A stretch of DNA of 45,441 bases from an uncultured Sediminibacterium sp. (GTDB lineage Bacteria; Bacteroidota; Bacteroidia; Chitinophagales; Chitinophagaceae): positions 1 to 45,441 of the forward strand of contig CALDSE010000013.1 in the NCBI GenBank assembly GCA_937911175.1, written 5' to 3'. Of the stretch, positions 16,518-25,505 are shown piece after piece (positions within the stretch are counted from its first letter, which is position 1; each line of letters opens with the position of its first letter). The position numbers were made by a program, and so were the translations under genes. The notes below the pieces were generated by a model, which did not search any database, was not told the DNA's origin, and saw only the letters and a program-made list of their open reading frames with translations.

Positions 16518-17912
16518 CAATAATTTGTCATCTTCCTCACTGAATATTTCAATGAGATTGTTCTTGAATCGATCCCAGAATTTACTCTTTCTTTTTTCAA
16601 TTTGTTCTGCTGTTAAACTAGTAGCAACTGGCTTCGCTTCTACTCTTTGGCTTGTTAAACCATTAGCAGATCCTGTATTATTTACAGTTAAAGACTTAGG
16701 CACTTCTACTTTCTTAAATGTCTCTGTAAACACTTTATGATTTTGCTCGTAATCGTTATATCCTTTTAAGATTAAACCAATACAAGTTGAATACATTGGT
16801 TTTTTTAATTCTTCAATATGATTAGGCGCTAAATGCTCGTTTGGTAAACCAATTCTTGCATTCAAACCTGTAATATATTCAGTTAATTGAATTAAATGTT
16901 TCAATTGAGAACCACCCCCTGTTAAAATCACACCCCCATTTAACATGCGGCTATCCATGCCCACTTGCTTTAAATGATAAGTAACAAAATCAAGTATCTC
17001 ACTCATTCTTGCTTGAATAATACCTGCTAAACTTTTAACACTTATTTCTTTAGCGGGCATTCCTTTCAAACCTGGAATAGTCACATAGGCATTGGCTTTT
17101 GCTTCATCCGTTAAAGCACTTCCAAACTGAACCTTCATGGCTTCAGCTTGACTTTTCAATACGCCCAACCCCATTCTAATATCATTGGTAATATTTTCAC
17201 CACCGAAAGGAATGACTGCTGTATGCTTTAATACACCTTCGTAAAATACTGCAAGGTCACTTGTTCCACCACCAATATCTAAAATAGCCACACCTGCTTC
17301 CATATCTACATCGCTCATTACTGCACTTGCAGAAGCTAAAGGTTGTAAGACTAAATCTTTTGTAATTAAACCACTTCTTTCAACAGAACGATTAATATTT
17401 CTAATGGCGTTTCTATCTCCAGTTAAGATTAAAAAGTTAGCACCCACTTTCACACCATTCACCCCCACTGGGTCTTTGATGTTTTGGTTATTGTCAACAT
17501 GGAATTCTTGCGGAATCACATCAATGATTTGATCTCCTGCAGGAATAAATGTTTTTCTTTGATTATTGATGAGTTGCTCGATTTCCCAAGCTTGAATTTC
17601 ATTCTCGGCGTCTTGACGCACTTGATCCCCTCTTGTTTGTAAACTTTTGATATGATGACCAGCAATACCCACATATACTTCATTCACTTCTAAATCGGGA
17701 TTGCTTAATTGGCAGTTTTGAAGTGCTTGTTGAATGGCTTTAATGGTTTGGTCGATATTCAAAACCTGACCATGTTGAACACCATTACTGTTGGCACGCC
17801 CAAATCCTAGGATTTCTAACTTACCGAACTCATTCTTTCTTCCTGCGATGGCAGCGATTTTTGTAGTTCCAATATCAAGGCCTACGATAATGGGTGATTC
17901 GTGCTGACTCAT
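16512..17912 (-). CDS. ftsA: Cell division protein FtsA
   Basis: FtsA is an actin-like ATPase that ties FtsZ polymers to the inner face of the cytoplasmic membrane and recruits later divisome proteins. The 466-residue protein shows the actin-fold phosphate motifs: VGLDIGTTKIAAIAG (10-24), AILDIGGGTSDLAVF, and GGVILTGGGSQLKH. The 1C subdomain lies at roughly 85-170. The C-terminus ends in an amphipathic helix (KFWDRFKNNLIEIF), the usual membrane anchor, after a variable linker. It starts 11 bases after the ftsQ stop; this short spacer is A/C-rich and repeats CAACAAA-like units. Confidence 0.97.
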   Translation of the reverse strand: MSQHESPIIVGLDIGTTKIAAIAGRKNEFGKLEILGFGRANSNGVQHGQVLNIDQTIKAIQQALQNCQLSNPDLEVNEVYVGIAGHHIKSLQTRGDQVRQDAENEIQAWEIEQLINNQRKTFIPAGDQIIDVIPQEFHVDNNQNIKDPVGVNGVKVGANFLILTGDRNAIRNINRSVERSGLITKDLVLQPLASASAVMSDVDMEAGVAILDIGGGTSDLAVFYEGVLKHTAVIPFGGENITNDIRMGLGVLKSQAEAMKVQFGSALTDEAKANAYVTIPGLKGMPAKEISVKSLAGIIQARMSEILDFVTYHLKQVGMDSRMLNGGVILTGGGSQLKHLIQLTEYITGLNARIGLPNEHLAPNHIEELKKPMYSTCIGLILKGYNDYEQNHKVFTETFKKVEVPKSLTVNNTGSANGLTSQRVEAKPVATSLTAEQIEKRKSKFWDRFKNNLIEIFSEEDDKLLP

Positions 17913-17923
17913 TTTGTTGTTTT

Positions 17924-19030
17924 TTAGTTGTTTGTTGTGGAAGCCTTCTTTTGTGGCATTAACGCCTTAGCAGACGGCTTCACTTTTATTAACGATTTTG
18001 CTTTCGATTTATTGTTTATTTTACTACTTGTTTTAGCCAGATTTTTAGACCCTTTTTTAGAAGCCTGTTTTACAGCTGTTTTAGAGGGGGCTTTAACCGC
18101 TGTTTTTGGGGTTGTTTTAGGCGATAGTTTGGGAGCTTGTTTTGATGATAGTTTGGGTGCTATTTTAGGAGCAGTTTTAGGAGCAATTGTATCTAGTTTC
18201 ACTTCTACAGCCATTGCAGAATCTACGGTAGGTAAATCGTTTGCCGAAAACTGAATAGGCTGCATGCCTTTTTTAAGCGCTACAATTTGATTATCAAAAC
18301 GACAATCAATTACCTGATACGCGTTCAAGCCACTTTGTACCCAAACTTTTTTATAAAATGTATACAGCCTATTTAATTTATCTTCTATATTTTCTACCGA
18401 ACCAATTAAAACCAAATGATCTCCAACGGATGGCACTAATTCAAAATCGCCATTGACAGCAATATTTACCTGTGCGGTTTGTGCCATAAAGAAAGAATCG
18501 TTTTGCACTGCCTTGGTGAAATGCAAGATATCATTTAAGAGTAAACTATCTGGTTTGGATAATTTTTCCTGATCAGTAGGGAAATTGGTAAATACCGGCA
18601 AACGCAGTACAGTAAGCTGTTTCAAGGGTAACTGCAAACCCTCTTTATCAATATAAAAGGAATTGCCTGAAGCTGTAAATATGCGTGCAATAGGAATACG
18701 CTGTTCTATTTTAACTTGCAAAACTTGTGCATTGTCTAAAAATAATTCAACATGTTTTACCCAACGTATCGTTTCTAAATATTTTTCTAATGTATTTAAA
18801 TTCAGCTCTCCAATAGACTGGCCTTCTTTCACACCTTGCTCATGAATTATTTGTAAAATTTCTTTTTCATCCATGAATAAGGCGGCCGTATTCTCCCCCA
18901 CTAATTCAATTTGTATGGAGTTGTATTTTTTTTCTTCCTTGGCTTTCCAGGCTATTACAAATAATACAATAAGCGCAGCGCCTGCTATACTCCAAAGAAC
19001 TCTAACTAATATGGTTTGCCAGTGCTTCAT
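17924..19030 (-). CDS. ftsQ: Cell division protein FtsQ/DivIB with lysine-rich tail
   Basis: FtsQ is a bitopic divisome protein linking early and late division proteins. A short cytoplasmic start is followed by one transmembrane helix (about residues 11-28), a POTRA-like region (37-112: SIQIELVGENTAALFMDEKE and the helix ending RWVKHVELFL), and the beta domain to about residue 262. Residues 281-368 form a tail with 23 Lys and no Asp or Glu, made of APK/SPK/TPK-like units. From the topology this tail lies in the periplasm. The frame stays open and ftsA follows by 11 bases, so the tail is not a frameshift product. The start directly abuts the murC stop. Sequence identity to E. coli FtsQ is low; position in the cluster supports the name. 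Confidence 0.88.
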   Translation of the reverse strand: MKHWQTILVRVLWSIAGAALIVLFVIAWKAKEEKKYNSIQIELVGENTAALFMDEKEILQIIHEQGVKEGQSIGELNLNTLEKYLETIRWVKHVELFLDNAQVLQVKIEQRIPIARIFTASGNSFYIDKEGLQLPLKQLTVLRLPVFTNFPTDQEKLSKPDSLLLNDILHFTKAVQNDSFFMAQTAQVNIAVNGDFELVPSVGDHLVLIGSVENIEDKLNRLYTFYKKVWVQSGLNAYQVIDCRFDNQIVALKKGMQPIQFSANDLPTVDSAMAVEVKLDTIAPKTAPKIAPKLSSKQAPKLSPKTTPKTAVKAPSKTAVKQASKKGSKNLAKTSSKINNKSKAKSLIKVKPSAKALMPQKKASTTNN

Positions 19031-20392
19031 TTATTTATTTGTAAGAATTTCTTGAACTTTTAAAATACAGGTATCAATATCACCGGCTCCTGCCATTACA
19101 ATAAGCTTGTCTTGTGAATTAGCTGCCCAATCAAATAACTCATCTTTAGACATTATTTTTTTATGACTCAATTTCATTTTAGCTAATAACATTTCACTAC
19201 TCACTCCTTCCATAGGAAGCTCACGCGCAGGATATATAGGCAACAAAATGACTTCATCTGCTTTATCAAGGGTTTCTACAAATCCATCGCACTGGTCCTT
19301 GGTTCTACTATATAAATGCGGTTGAAAAATCAACACCATTTTCTCATTAGGATACAAACTGCGCACCCCGCTTATCAAAGCATTTAATTCTTCAGGATGA
19401 TGTGCGTAATCATCTATCAAAACTTTATTAGGTGTCTTCACCTTGTATTCAAATCTTCTTTTCACTCCTGCGAAACTAGCTACTGCTTCTTTAATTTTTA
19501 CTTCCTCTATTTCTAAGCTTAATGCAATAGCAATAGCAGCACTTACATTTTCAACATTATGCAAGCCTCCCATATTTAATATAATGTCCTTGCAAATGCC
19601 AGCAGGATGCACTAAATCAAAATGATAAGAACCTTCTACTACTTTTAAATTACTAGTATGGTAAGATGCTTCATTATGATTATAGCCATAACTGAATACC
19701 GTCTTATTACTTGTATTGGTATTAAATGCAGTACCCCATTTTTGAATTAACACGCCACCTGGTTTTATTTTATCAGAAAATTCACCAAAGGCTTTTACTA
19801 CTTCTTCTGCTGTACCATAAATATCTAAATGGTCTGGGTCTACTGCAGTAATGACAGCAATATTGGGTGCTAATTTTAAAAAGCTACGATCGTACTCATC
19901 GGCTTCTACTACCACTACATTTTTTTCATGGCTCCAAAAATTAGTACCATAATTAGTAGCAATGCCCCCTAAAAATGCATTACAACCATACCCTGTATGA
20001 CGAAGTATATGCGCCGTCATAGAAGTGGTGGTGGTTTTACCATGGGTACCTGCAATTGCAATAGTGAAAGCATTCTCCGTAATCCACTGAAGTACATCAC
20101 TTCTTTTAACCACCAAGTATTTGTTATCTCTATAATAATTTAATTCACCATGCTCATTAGGTATAGCAGGTGTGTATACAATTACCGTTGCTGCTTTATC
20201 AATTTTAGCTAAATCGTCTTCAAAATGAATTTGAATACCTTCTTCTACTAAAGCGTCAGTTAATAAGGTAGGTGTTTTATCGTATCCGCTCACTACAACA
20301 CCTTGAGTATTAAAATACCTTGCCAAAGCACTCATGCCTATGCCGCCAATGCCAATAAAATAAATGTTCTTACAATTTGTTAACGGATTCAT
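19031..20392 (-). CDS. murC: UDP-N-acetylmuramate--L-alanine ligase
   Basis: MurC adds L-Ala to UDP-MurNAc, the first peptide step of peptidoglycan precursor synthesis. The 453-residue protein has the N-terminal UDP-binding Rossmann motif FIGIGGIGMSALA (11-23), the Mur ligase ATP loop AGTHGKTTTTSM (near 114-125), EADEYDRSF and HPEELNA, and the C-terminal domain with FQPHLYSRTKD. The length is normal (E. coli 491). It lies between murG (7 bases) and ftsQ (0 bases), so translation is probably coupled through the three genes. Confidence 0.97.
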   Translation of the reverse strand: MNPLTNCKNIYFIGIGGIGMSALARYFNTQGVVVSGYDKTPTLLTDALVEEGIQIHFEDDLAKIDKAATVIVYTPAIPNEHGELNYYRDNKYLVVKRSDVLQWITENAFTIAIAGTHGKTTTTSMTAHILRHTGYGCNAFLGGIATNYGTNFWSHEKNVVVVEADEYDRSFLKLAPNIAVITAVDPDHLDIYGTAEEVVKAFGEFSDKIKPGGVLIQKWGTAFNTNTSNKTVFSYGYNHNEASYHTSNLKVVEGSYHFDLVHPAGICKDIILNMGGLHNVENVSAAIAIALSLEIEEVKIKEAVASFAGVKRRFEYKVKTPNKVLIDDYAHHPEELNALISGVRSLYPNEKMVLIFQPHLYSRTKDQCDGFVETLDKADEVILLPIYPARELPMEGVSSEMLLAKMKLSHKKIMSKDELFDWAANSQDKLIVMAGAGDIDTCILKVQEILTNK

Positions 20393-20399
20393 TTTTCAA

Positions 20400-21515
20400 C
20401 TATTCATTTATTTGTTTCAAAATTTCTTTCGCTATTATTTCATCTGCATTACTAAATGCAAAGGCCTTTATATTATTTTGCATGGTTTGCATCTGCTGCT
20501 CATTTCCTAGTAATTGCAAAACGCTTGGTATTAAATCATTCCCTACTTCTTTATCTTTCACTATAGCAGCTGCATTATTATTGACTAGGGTCATGGCATT
20601 AAAAGTTTGATGATCTTCTGCTGCTAATGGATAAGGCACAAATACAGCAGGCTTACCCGTGATGCAAATTTCTGAAACGGCCATGGCCCCAGACCTGCTA
20701 ATGACAATATCAGCAGCAACATAAGCGGCGCTCATATTATCAATGAAGGAATGCACAAATACGTTTTTATAATTATGGGCCGAGTTTGCGTATACTTCGG
20801 CGTTAGGTTTGCCCGTTTGCCAAATTAGTTGAATATTTTTATCAAAGAAAGAAACTAAATTAGATTGAATGGCTTTATTAATAGAGCTAGCCCCTAAACT
20901 TCCGCCAATAATTAAAATGGTTTGCTTAGTCGCCTCTAGATTAAATACCTGTAAAGCAGTTTGCTTAGTATAAGAATGATTGATTATATTTTTTCTAATA
21001 GGGTTTCCAGTTACTACAATTTTAGCAGCAGGAAAAAAAGATTCCATACCCAATGTACCCGTAAATATTTTTATAGCATTTTTAGCCAGCCAAGTATTCG
21101 CCTTGCCTGCAAAGGCATTGGACTCATGTATAAAAGTGGGAATATTTTTTGTTTGCGCATATTTTAAAACTGGAAAACTAGAATAGCCTCCCACTCCAAA
21201 TACTGCATTGGGCTGAAACGATTTAAAAATAGCACTTACTTGAAAAAAGCTTTTCAAAAGTTTCCAAGGCAGTGAGATATTTTTTAATAATTGAGACCTA
21301 TTAAAGCCTGCAATGGTAATGCCTTTAATCTCAAATCCTGCCTGGGGTACTTTTTCCATTTCCATTTTGCCTAAAGCACCCACAAATAATATAGCAGCAT
21401 CAGGCGCTAAAGCTTTGATAGCTTGGGCTACCGCAATGGCTGGAAAGATATGACCTCCTGTGCCACCACCTGCAATGATGATGCGTAATGTATTATGCTT
21501 TTGCTTCAATGACAT
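20400..21515 (-). CDS. murG: Lipid II synthase: UDP-GlcNAc--undecaprenyl-PP-MurNAc-pentapeptide transferase
   Basis: MurG adds GlcNAc to lipid I on the inner membrane face and so makes lipid II. The 371-residue glycosyltransferase (GT28) shows the N-terminal G loop IIAGGGTGGHIFPAIAVA, GFNRSQLLKN, GVGGYSSFPVL, HESNAFAGKAN, GGSLGASSIN and the donor-binding region ISRSGAMAVSEICITGKPAVFVPYP. I chose ATG 21515 (MSLKQKHN), which overlaps the ftsW 3' end by 23 bases and suggests coupled translation; a TTG at 21557 is possible but would overlap further. Confidence 0.97.
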   Translation of the reverse strand: MSLKQKHNTLRIIIAGGGTGGHIFPAIAVAQAIKALAPDAAILFVGALGKMEMEKVPQAGFEIKGITIAGFNRSQLLKNISLPWKLLKSFFQVSAIFKSFQPNAVFGVGGYSSFPVLKYAQTKNIPTFIHESNAFAGKANTWLAKNAIKIFTGTLGMESFFPAAKIVVTGNPIRKNIINHSYTKQTALQVFNLEATKQTILIIGGSLGASSINKAIQSNLVSFFDKNIQLIWQTGKPNAEVYANSAHNYKNVFVHSFIDNMSAAYVAADIVISRSGAMAVSEICITGKPAVFVPYPLAAEDHQTFNAMTLVNNNAAAIVKDKEVGNDLIPSVLQLLGNEQQMQTMQNNIKAFAFSNADEIIAKEILKQINE

Positions 21516-22818
21516 TTTTTTCTGTGTCTTGTTCGTTATTTTCTTCAGGTATTTCAATTTCTGTTTCTATAGGTGCCCTGCCTTCCATTTGCTCTACGTT
21601 TCTAGCCACACTTAATATAAGTCCAATAGAACAACAAGTAAAGATGAATGAGCTTCCTCCCATACTTACTAATGGCAATGTCACACCCGTTACAGGCACT
21701 ATGTTTACATTCACTGCCATATTTGCAATAGCCTGAATGATTAATGTAAAACTTAATCCAAGTGCAAGAAAGGCACCAAATGCATAGGGGCATCTTCTAA
21801 ATATTCTTATACATCTAAATAAGAAAACGAGGTAAATGAAAATAATAAAGACCCCGCCTAGTAATCCGTACTCTTCAATAATGACAGCGTAAATAAAATC
21901 GTTATAGGCTTGTGGTAGAAAATTTCTTTGTCTGCTATTGCCGGGACCTAATCCCATAAAAATACCACCGTTCGCAATGGCAATCTTTGCTTGCTGCACT
22001 TGATAGGGCACATCATTATCCTTGGCATACATAAAGTCTTGCACTCTACTTACCCAGGTACCAACACGACCATAGCTTTTCATTTGCTCAGCTACCACAG
22101 GACCTCCTTCCACCGATTTACTGGAATGCGTGGCCATGGCCACACCAACTATAATAGCTAGTGGTATCATCGCCACTAGAATGGTTAATAAAATATGCTT
22201 AATACTTACTCTTCCAATGAACATTAATAATAATGAAGTGGCCCCAGTTAATAATGCATTCGATAAATTCGCAGGCATAATTAATGCACAAATAATAATG
22301 ACAGGAGTGATAACAGGTAAAAATCCGTTTTTGAAGTCTTTGATGACTTCCTGTTTCTTACTTAACATCTTAGACAAATACATAAATAAAGCCAGCTTGG
22401 CTAAATCACTTGTCTGAATAGTTAAATTAATAATGGGTAATTTGATCCACCTACTACCTTCATTAATTCTCGCACCAAAAAATAAAGTATATATTAATAA
22501 AGGAATAGACAACATAAATAAAATGGTGGCTATTTTTGAAAAGACAGTATAGTTTACGCGGTGCAAACCAAAAATAGCCAGTAAACCTACTAAAGTAAAT
22601 ATGACTTGTTTAAATAAATACACACTTGTATTTCCACGATACATTTTATAAGCCAATGAACCAGTAGCACTATATACTACCAATATAGAAATAAGCGATA
22701 ATACAATGACTAACCCCCATATGTATTTATCACCCCTCGTTCTTTGGTCTAAATGTTCTTTCATGCCGCCAATAGTGGGCATTTGTGAAAATAATTTGTC
22801 TGTAGTATCGTTAAACAT
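21493..22818 (-). CDS. ftsW: Septal peptidoglycan glycosyltransferase FtsW (SEDS family)
   Basis: FtsW is the SEDS-family glycosyltransferase that polymerises lipid II at the septum together with FtsI. The 441-residue protein is highly hydrophobic with about ten helices. It carries SEDS marks GSRWIKLP, PANLSNALLTGA (in the place of the usual QPDLG type motif), the loop GPGNSRQRNFLPQAYNDFIYAVIIEEYGL, and the C-terminal VPVTGVTLPLVSMGGSS. RodA is a close relative, but the position among murD, murG and ftsI argues for FtsW. Its leader of 23 bases contains a near-copy of the murD 3' end. Confidence 0.95.
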   Translation of the reverse strand: MFNDTTDKLFSQMPTIGGMKEHLDQRTRGDKYIWGLVIVLSLISILVVYSATGSLAYKMYRGNTSVYLFKQVIFTLVGLLAIFGLHRVNYTVFSKIATILFMLSIPLLIYTLFFGARINEGSRWIKLPIINLTIQTSDLAKLALFMYLSKMLSKKQEVIKDFKNGFLPVITPVIIICALIMPANLSNALLTGATSLLLMFIGRVSIKHILLTILVAMIPLAIIVGVAMATHSSKSVEGGPVVAEQMKSYGRVGTWVSRVQDFMYAKDNDVPYQVQQAKIAIANGGIFMGLGPGNSRQRNFLPQAYNDFIYAVIIEEYGLLGGVFIIFIYLVFLFRCIRIFRRCPYAFGAFLALGLSFTLIIQAIANMAVNVNIVPVTGVTLPLVSMGGSSFIFTCCSIGLILSVARNVEQMEGRAPIETEIEIPEENNEQDTEKNVIEAKA

Positions 22819-22819
22819 A

Positions 22820-22859
22820 AATTAAAGTTCTTTTACAGAAATTATAGTTCTTTTACAGA
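22820..22859. repeat. 20-bp tandem duplication across the murD stop codon
   Basis: Units 22820-22839 and 22840-22859 match at 19 of 20 bases. The upstream copy (on the minus strand) encodes the murD end SVKEL and stop. The second copy repeats the same reading (SVKEL, stop) after the gene and supplies almost the whole ftsW leader. Confidence 0.9.
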
Positions 22860-24182
22860 CTCTTTAAATTGACGACCTCTGTCCTCGTAGTTTTTAAATA
22901 AATCAAAACTTGCACAAGCTGGGCTCATTAAAACTAAGTCCCCTTTTTCTGCTAATTTGAAAGAAGCATTGACTGCTTTTTTAGCGCTGTCCACTTCCAC
23001 AATAGTGCTTACTTTATCTTTAAAAAATTCAATTATTTTTTTATTGTCGGTACCCATACAAACAATAGCCTTTACTTTTTCTTTTACTAGATCGGCAATT
23101 AATTCGTAATCGTTTCCTTTGTCAACACCACCTAAAATTAAAACAGTGTTTTTTTGCATGCTCTCTAAAGCATACCAAGTACTGTTTACATTGGTGGCCT
23201 TGCTATCATTAATGAAATCAACGCCTCTTACAGTAGCAACAAATTCCATCCTATGCTCTAGGCTATGGAAATTACTTACTGCTTCGCGAATTTTTTCTTT
23301 TCTGATACCTAAGGTAGTAGCCGCAATGCTTGCAGCCATGGTATTATAAGCATTATGCTTTCCTTTTAAGGCAAAATCATAAATGCTCATCGTAACGCGT
23401 TCTTCTTGGATTTTTAACATCATTTGATCGTTCTTGATGTAGCCTCCTTTTTTTACTTCTTGTTTCATAGAAAATGGTAGTGGGTTAGTATTGATGGTTA
23501 GTAGTTCTAGATGTTTTACGATGGTTTCATCATCTATGCAATAGATGAAATAGTCTTCTGCAGTTTGATTCTCTATAATTCTAAACTTGCTTTTAATATA
23601 ATTTTCGAATTGGTGATCATACCTGTCTAAATGATCTTCTGTGATATTTAATAAAATAGCAATCTCAGGCTTGAAATATTGTATGTCGTCTAATTGAAAA
23701 GAGCTCACTTCAATAATGTATAAGGCTTTAGGTGCTTGAGCTATTTGTCTTGCAAATGAATACCCAATATTACCGACCATGGCTACATCTTCATTCACTA
23801 GTTTGCAGATATGATACAATAAGGACGTTGTAGTAGTTTTTCCATTGCTTCCAGTGATAGCAGCTATTTTACTATTGCCCTTATATCTATAGCCAAATTC
23901 AATTTCACTAATTACGGGTATGCCTTTTGCTCTAATGGCTTTCACCATTTCATTTTTTTCTGGAATGCCTGGGCTTTTCATCACTTCGTCTGCTGCTAAT
24001 ATTCTTTCGACATTATGTGAACCCGATTCAAACTCAATACCCCCATCTTCTAATTCTTTTTGAAAATTAGCCTTGATAGCGCCGCCATCAGATACAAATA
24101 CTGCATAGCCTTTTTGTTTGGCTAATAAAGCAGTACCTACTCCGCTTTCACCTGCACCTAATATGACTAATTTTTTTGCCAA
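22842..24182 (-). CDS. murD: UDP-N-acetylmuramoylalanine--D-glutamate ligase
   Basis: MurD adds D-Glu to UDP-MurNAc-L-Ala in the cytoplasm. The 446-residue protein has an N-terminal UDP-binding domain (LVILGAGESGVGTALLA), the ATP loop AITGSNGKTTTTSLL, the EVSSFQLD motif, NITEDHLDRYD, the NDSKATNVNSTWYAL motif and the C-terminal LILGGVDKGNDY and SPACASFDLFKNYEDRG. All Mur ligase motifs are intact and the length is normal (E. coli 438). The mraY stop is four bases upstream. Its 3' end is duplicated downstream in the ftsW leader. Confidence 0.97.
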   Translation of the reverse strand: MAKKLVILGAGESGVGTALLAKQKGYAVFVSDGGAIKANFQKELEDGGIEFESGSHNVERILAADEVMKSPGIPEKNEMVKAIRAKGIPVISEIEFGYRYKGNSKIAAITGSNGKTTTTSLLYHICKLVNEDVAMVGNIGYSFARQIAQAPKALYIIEVSSFQLDDIQYFKPEIAILLNITEDHLDRYDHQFENYIKSKFRIIENQTAEDYFIYCIDDETIVKHLELLTINTNPLPFSMKQEVKKGGYIKNDQMMLKIQEERVTMSIYDFALKGKHNAYNTMAASIAATTLGIRKEKIREAVSNFHSLEHRMEFVATVRGVDFINDSKATNVNSTWYALESMQKNTVLILGGVDKGNDYELIADLVKEKVKAIVCMGTDNKKIIEFFKDKVSTIVEVDSAKKAVNASFKLAEKGDLVLMSPACASFDLFKNYEDRGRQFKESVKEL

Positions 24183-24186
24183 GGGT

Positions 24187-25500
24187 TTATCTTGTTTTCA
24201 AGGTTAATATAGAAGCCACGACTAATAAAATAGTAATGATCCAAAAACGAACGGCTATCTTACTTTCGTGAAATCCTTTCTTTTGATAATGATGGTGAAG
24301 TGGGCTCATTAAAAACACTCTTCTTCCCTCTCCATATTTTTTCTTCGTGTATTTAAAATAACTTACTTGAATAATAACAGATAAGTTTTCAATTAAAAAC
24401 ACACCACAGAAAATAGGAATTAATAATTCTTTTCTAACAATAATGGCTAGTGATGCAATAATACCTCCTAAGGCAAGGCTTCCTGTATCTCCCATAAAAA
24501 CCTGTGCTGGATAAGCATTGTACCATAAAAAACCAATACAAGCTCCTACAAAGGCGCCTACAAAAATGGATAGCTCTCCTAAATTAGGTATGTACATCAC
24601 ATTTAAATAATCGGCAAATACATAGTTACCACTTACATATACAAATACACCCAGCGCGGCGCCAATAATGGCGGATACACCAGCAGCTAGGCCATCTAAA
24701 CCATCGGTTAAATTAGCTCCATTAGATACGGCTGTGATAATAAAAGTGACAATAAGAATATAAATAATCCAAGTATACTTTTCTGCACCTGGTCCTATCC
24801 AACTAATTATTTTACTATAATTAAATTCATGATTTTTTACAAAAGGAATTGTGGTAATAGGTGTTTTCACTTTTACGAATCGTCTTTCTACTCCATTAAT
24901 TTTTCTTACAACTACATCTGCACCCTTTGCTACTTTCTCACCTTTTTGTAAGCTCTCAGAAATAGTGGTTGAAATAATTTCTCTTTCTACCGTGACAGCA
25001 TTGCTAAAATAAAGTGTAACACCAATGATAATGCCCAATCCTACTTGACCAATAATTTTTGAAATACCCGCCAAGCCATCGCTATTTTGCTTTTTGTACG
25101 CACCGCCTTGAGCTTGCGCTTGCTTTCTTGCTCTAATTTTAAAGTAATCGTCTAAAAAACCAATAAGGCCTAACCACACTGTACATAGTATCATTAATCG
25201 GATATAGACTTTATCTAAGTTGGCAAATAATAAAGTAGGAATTAAAATACTCAATAAGATAATAATACCCCCCATGGTAGGTGTTCCCTTTTTCTGTTGC
25301 TCACCCGCTAAACCGAGCTCTCTCACGGTTTCGCCAATTTGTTTTCTTTGTAAAAAAAGAATCATTTTTTTACCATACACCGTGGCAATAAATAATGACA
25401 TTAAAATAGCCATGGCAATTCTAAAAGTTAAGAATTGAAAAGCCCCCAAACCTGGGATATTAAATGTTTTGTCAAGCCAAGAAAATAATTGATACAGCAT
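24187..25500 (-). CDS. mraY: Phospho-N-acetylmuramoyl-pentapeptide transferase
   Basis: MraY transfers phospho-MurNAc-pentapeptide to undecaprenyl phosphate, giving lipid I. The 437-residue polytopic protein shows the catalytic Asp pair FLDDYFK (Asp117/118), the [10 protein letters not shown] motif (263-272), [19 protein letters not shown] and the HHHYQKKG histidine motif near the C-terminus. Compared with E. coli MraY (360) it is about 75 residues longer, mainly through a charged segment near residues 170-240 between helices. Long MraY forms are, as I recall, usual in Bacteroidota. It sits five bases after murE. Confidence 0.96.
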   Translation of the reverse strand: MLYQLFSWLDKTFNIPGLGAFQFLTFRIAMAILMSLFIATVYGKKMILFLQRKQIGETVRELGLAGEQQKKGTPTMGGIIILLSILIPTLLFANLDKVYIRLMILCTVWLGLIGFLDDYFKIRARKQAQAQGGAYKKQNSDGLAGISKIIGQVGLGIIIGVTLYFSNAVTVEREIISTTISESLQKGEKVAKGADVVVRKINGVERRFVKVKTPITTIPFVKNHEFNYSKIISWIGPGAEKYTWIIYILIVTFIITAVSNGANLTDGLDGLAAGVSAIIGAALGVFVYVSGNYVFADYLNVMYIPNLGELSIFVGAFVGACIGFLWYNAYPAQVFMGDTGSLALGGIIASLAIIVRKELLIPIFCGVFLIENLSVIIQVSYFKYTKKKYGEGRRVFLMSPLHHHYQKKGFHESKIAVRFWIITILLVVASILTLKTR

Positions 25501-25505
25501 ATTGA

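Noticed and set aside
17928-18254. Plus-strand open frame of 108 codons with membrane-like, Phe/Leu/Val-rich sequence
   Set aside because: It is the antisense of the FtsQ lysine/alanine/proline-rich tail; AAA and AAG codons read as TTT and CTT on the other strand. The ftsQ frame is fixed by its conserved N-terminal part and by ftsA following 11 bases later.
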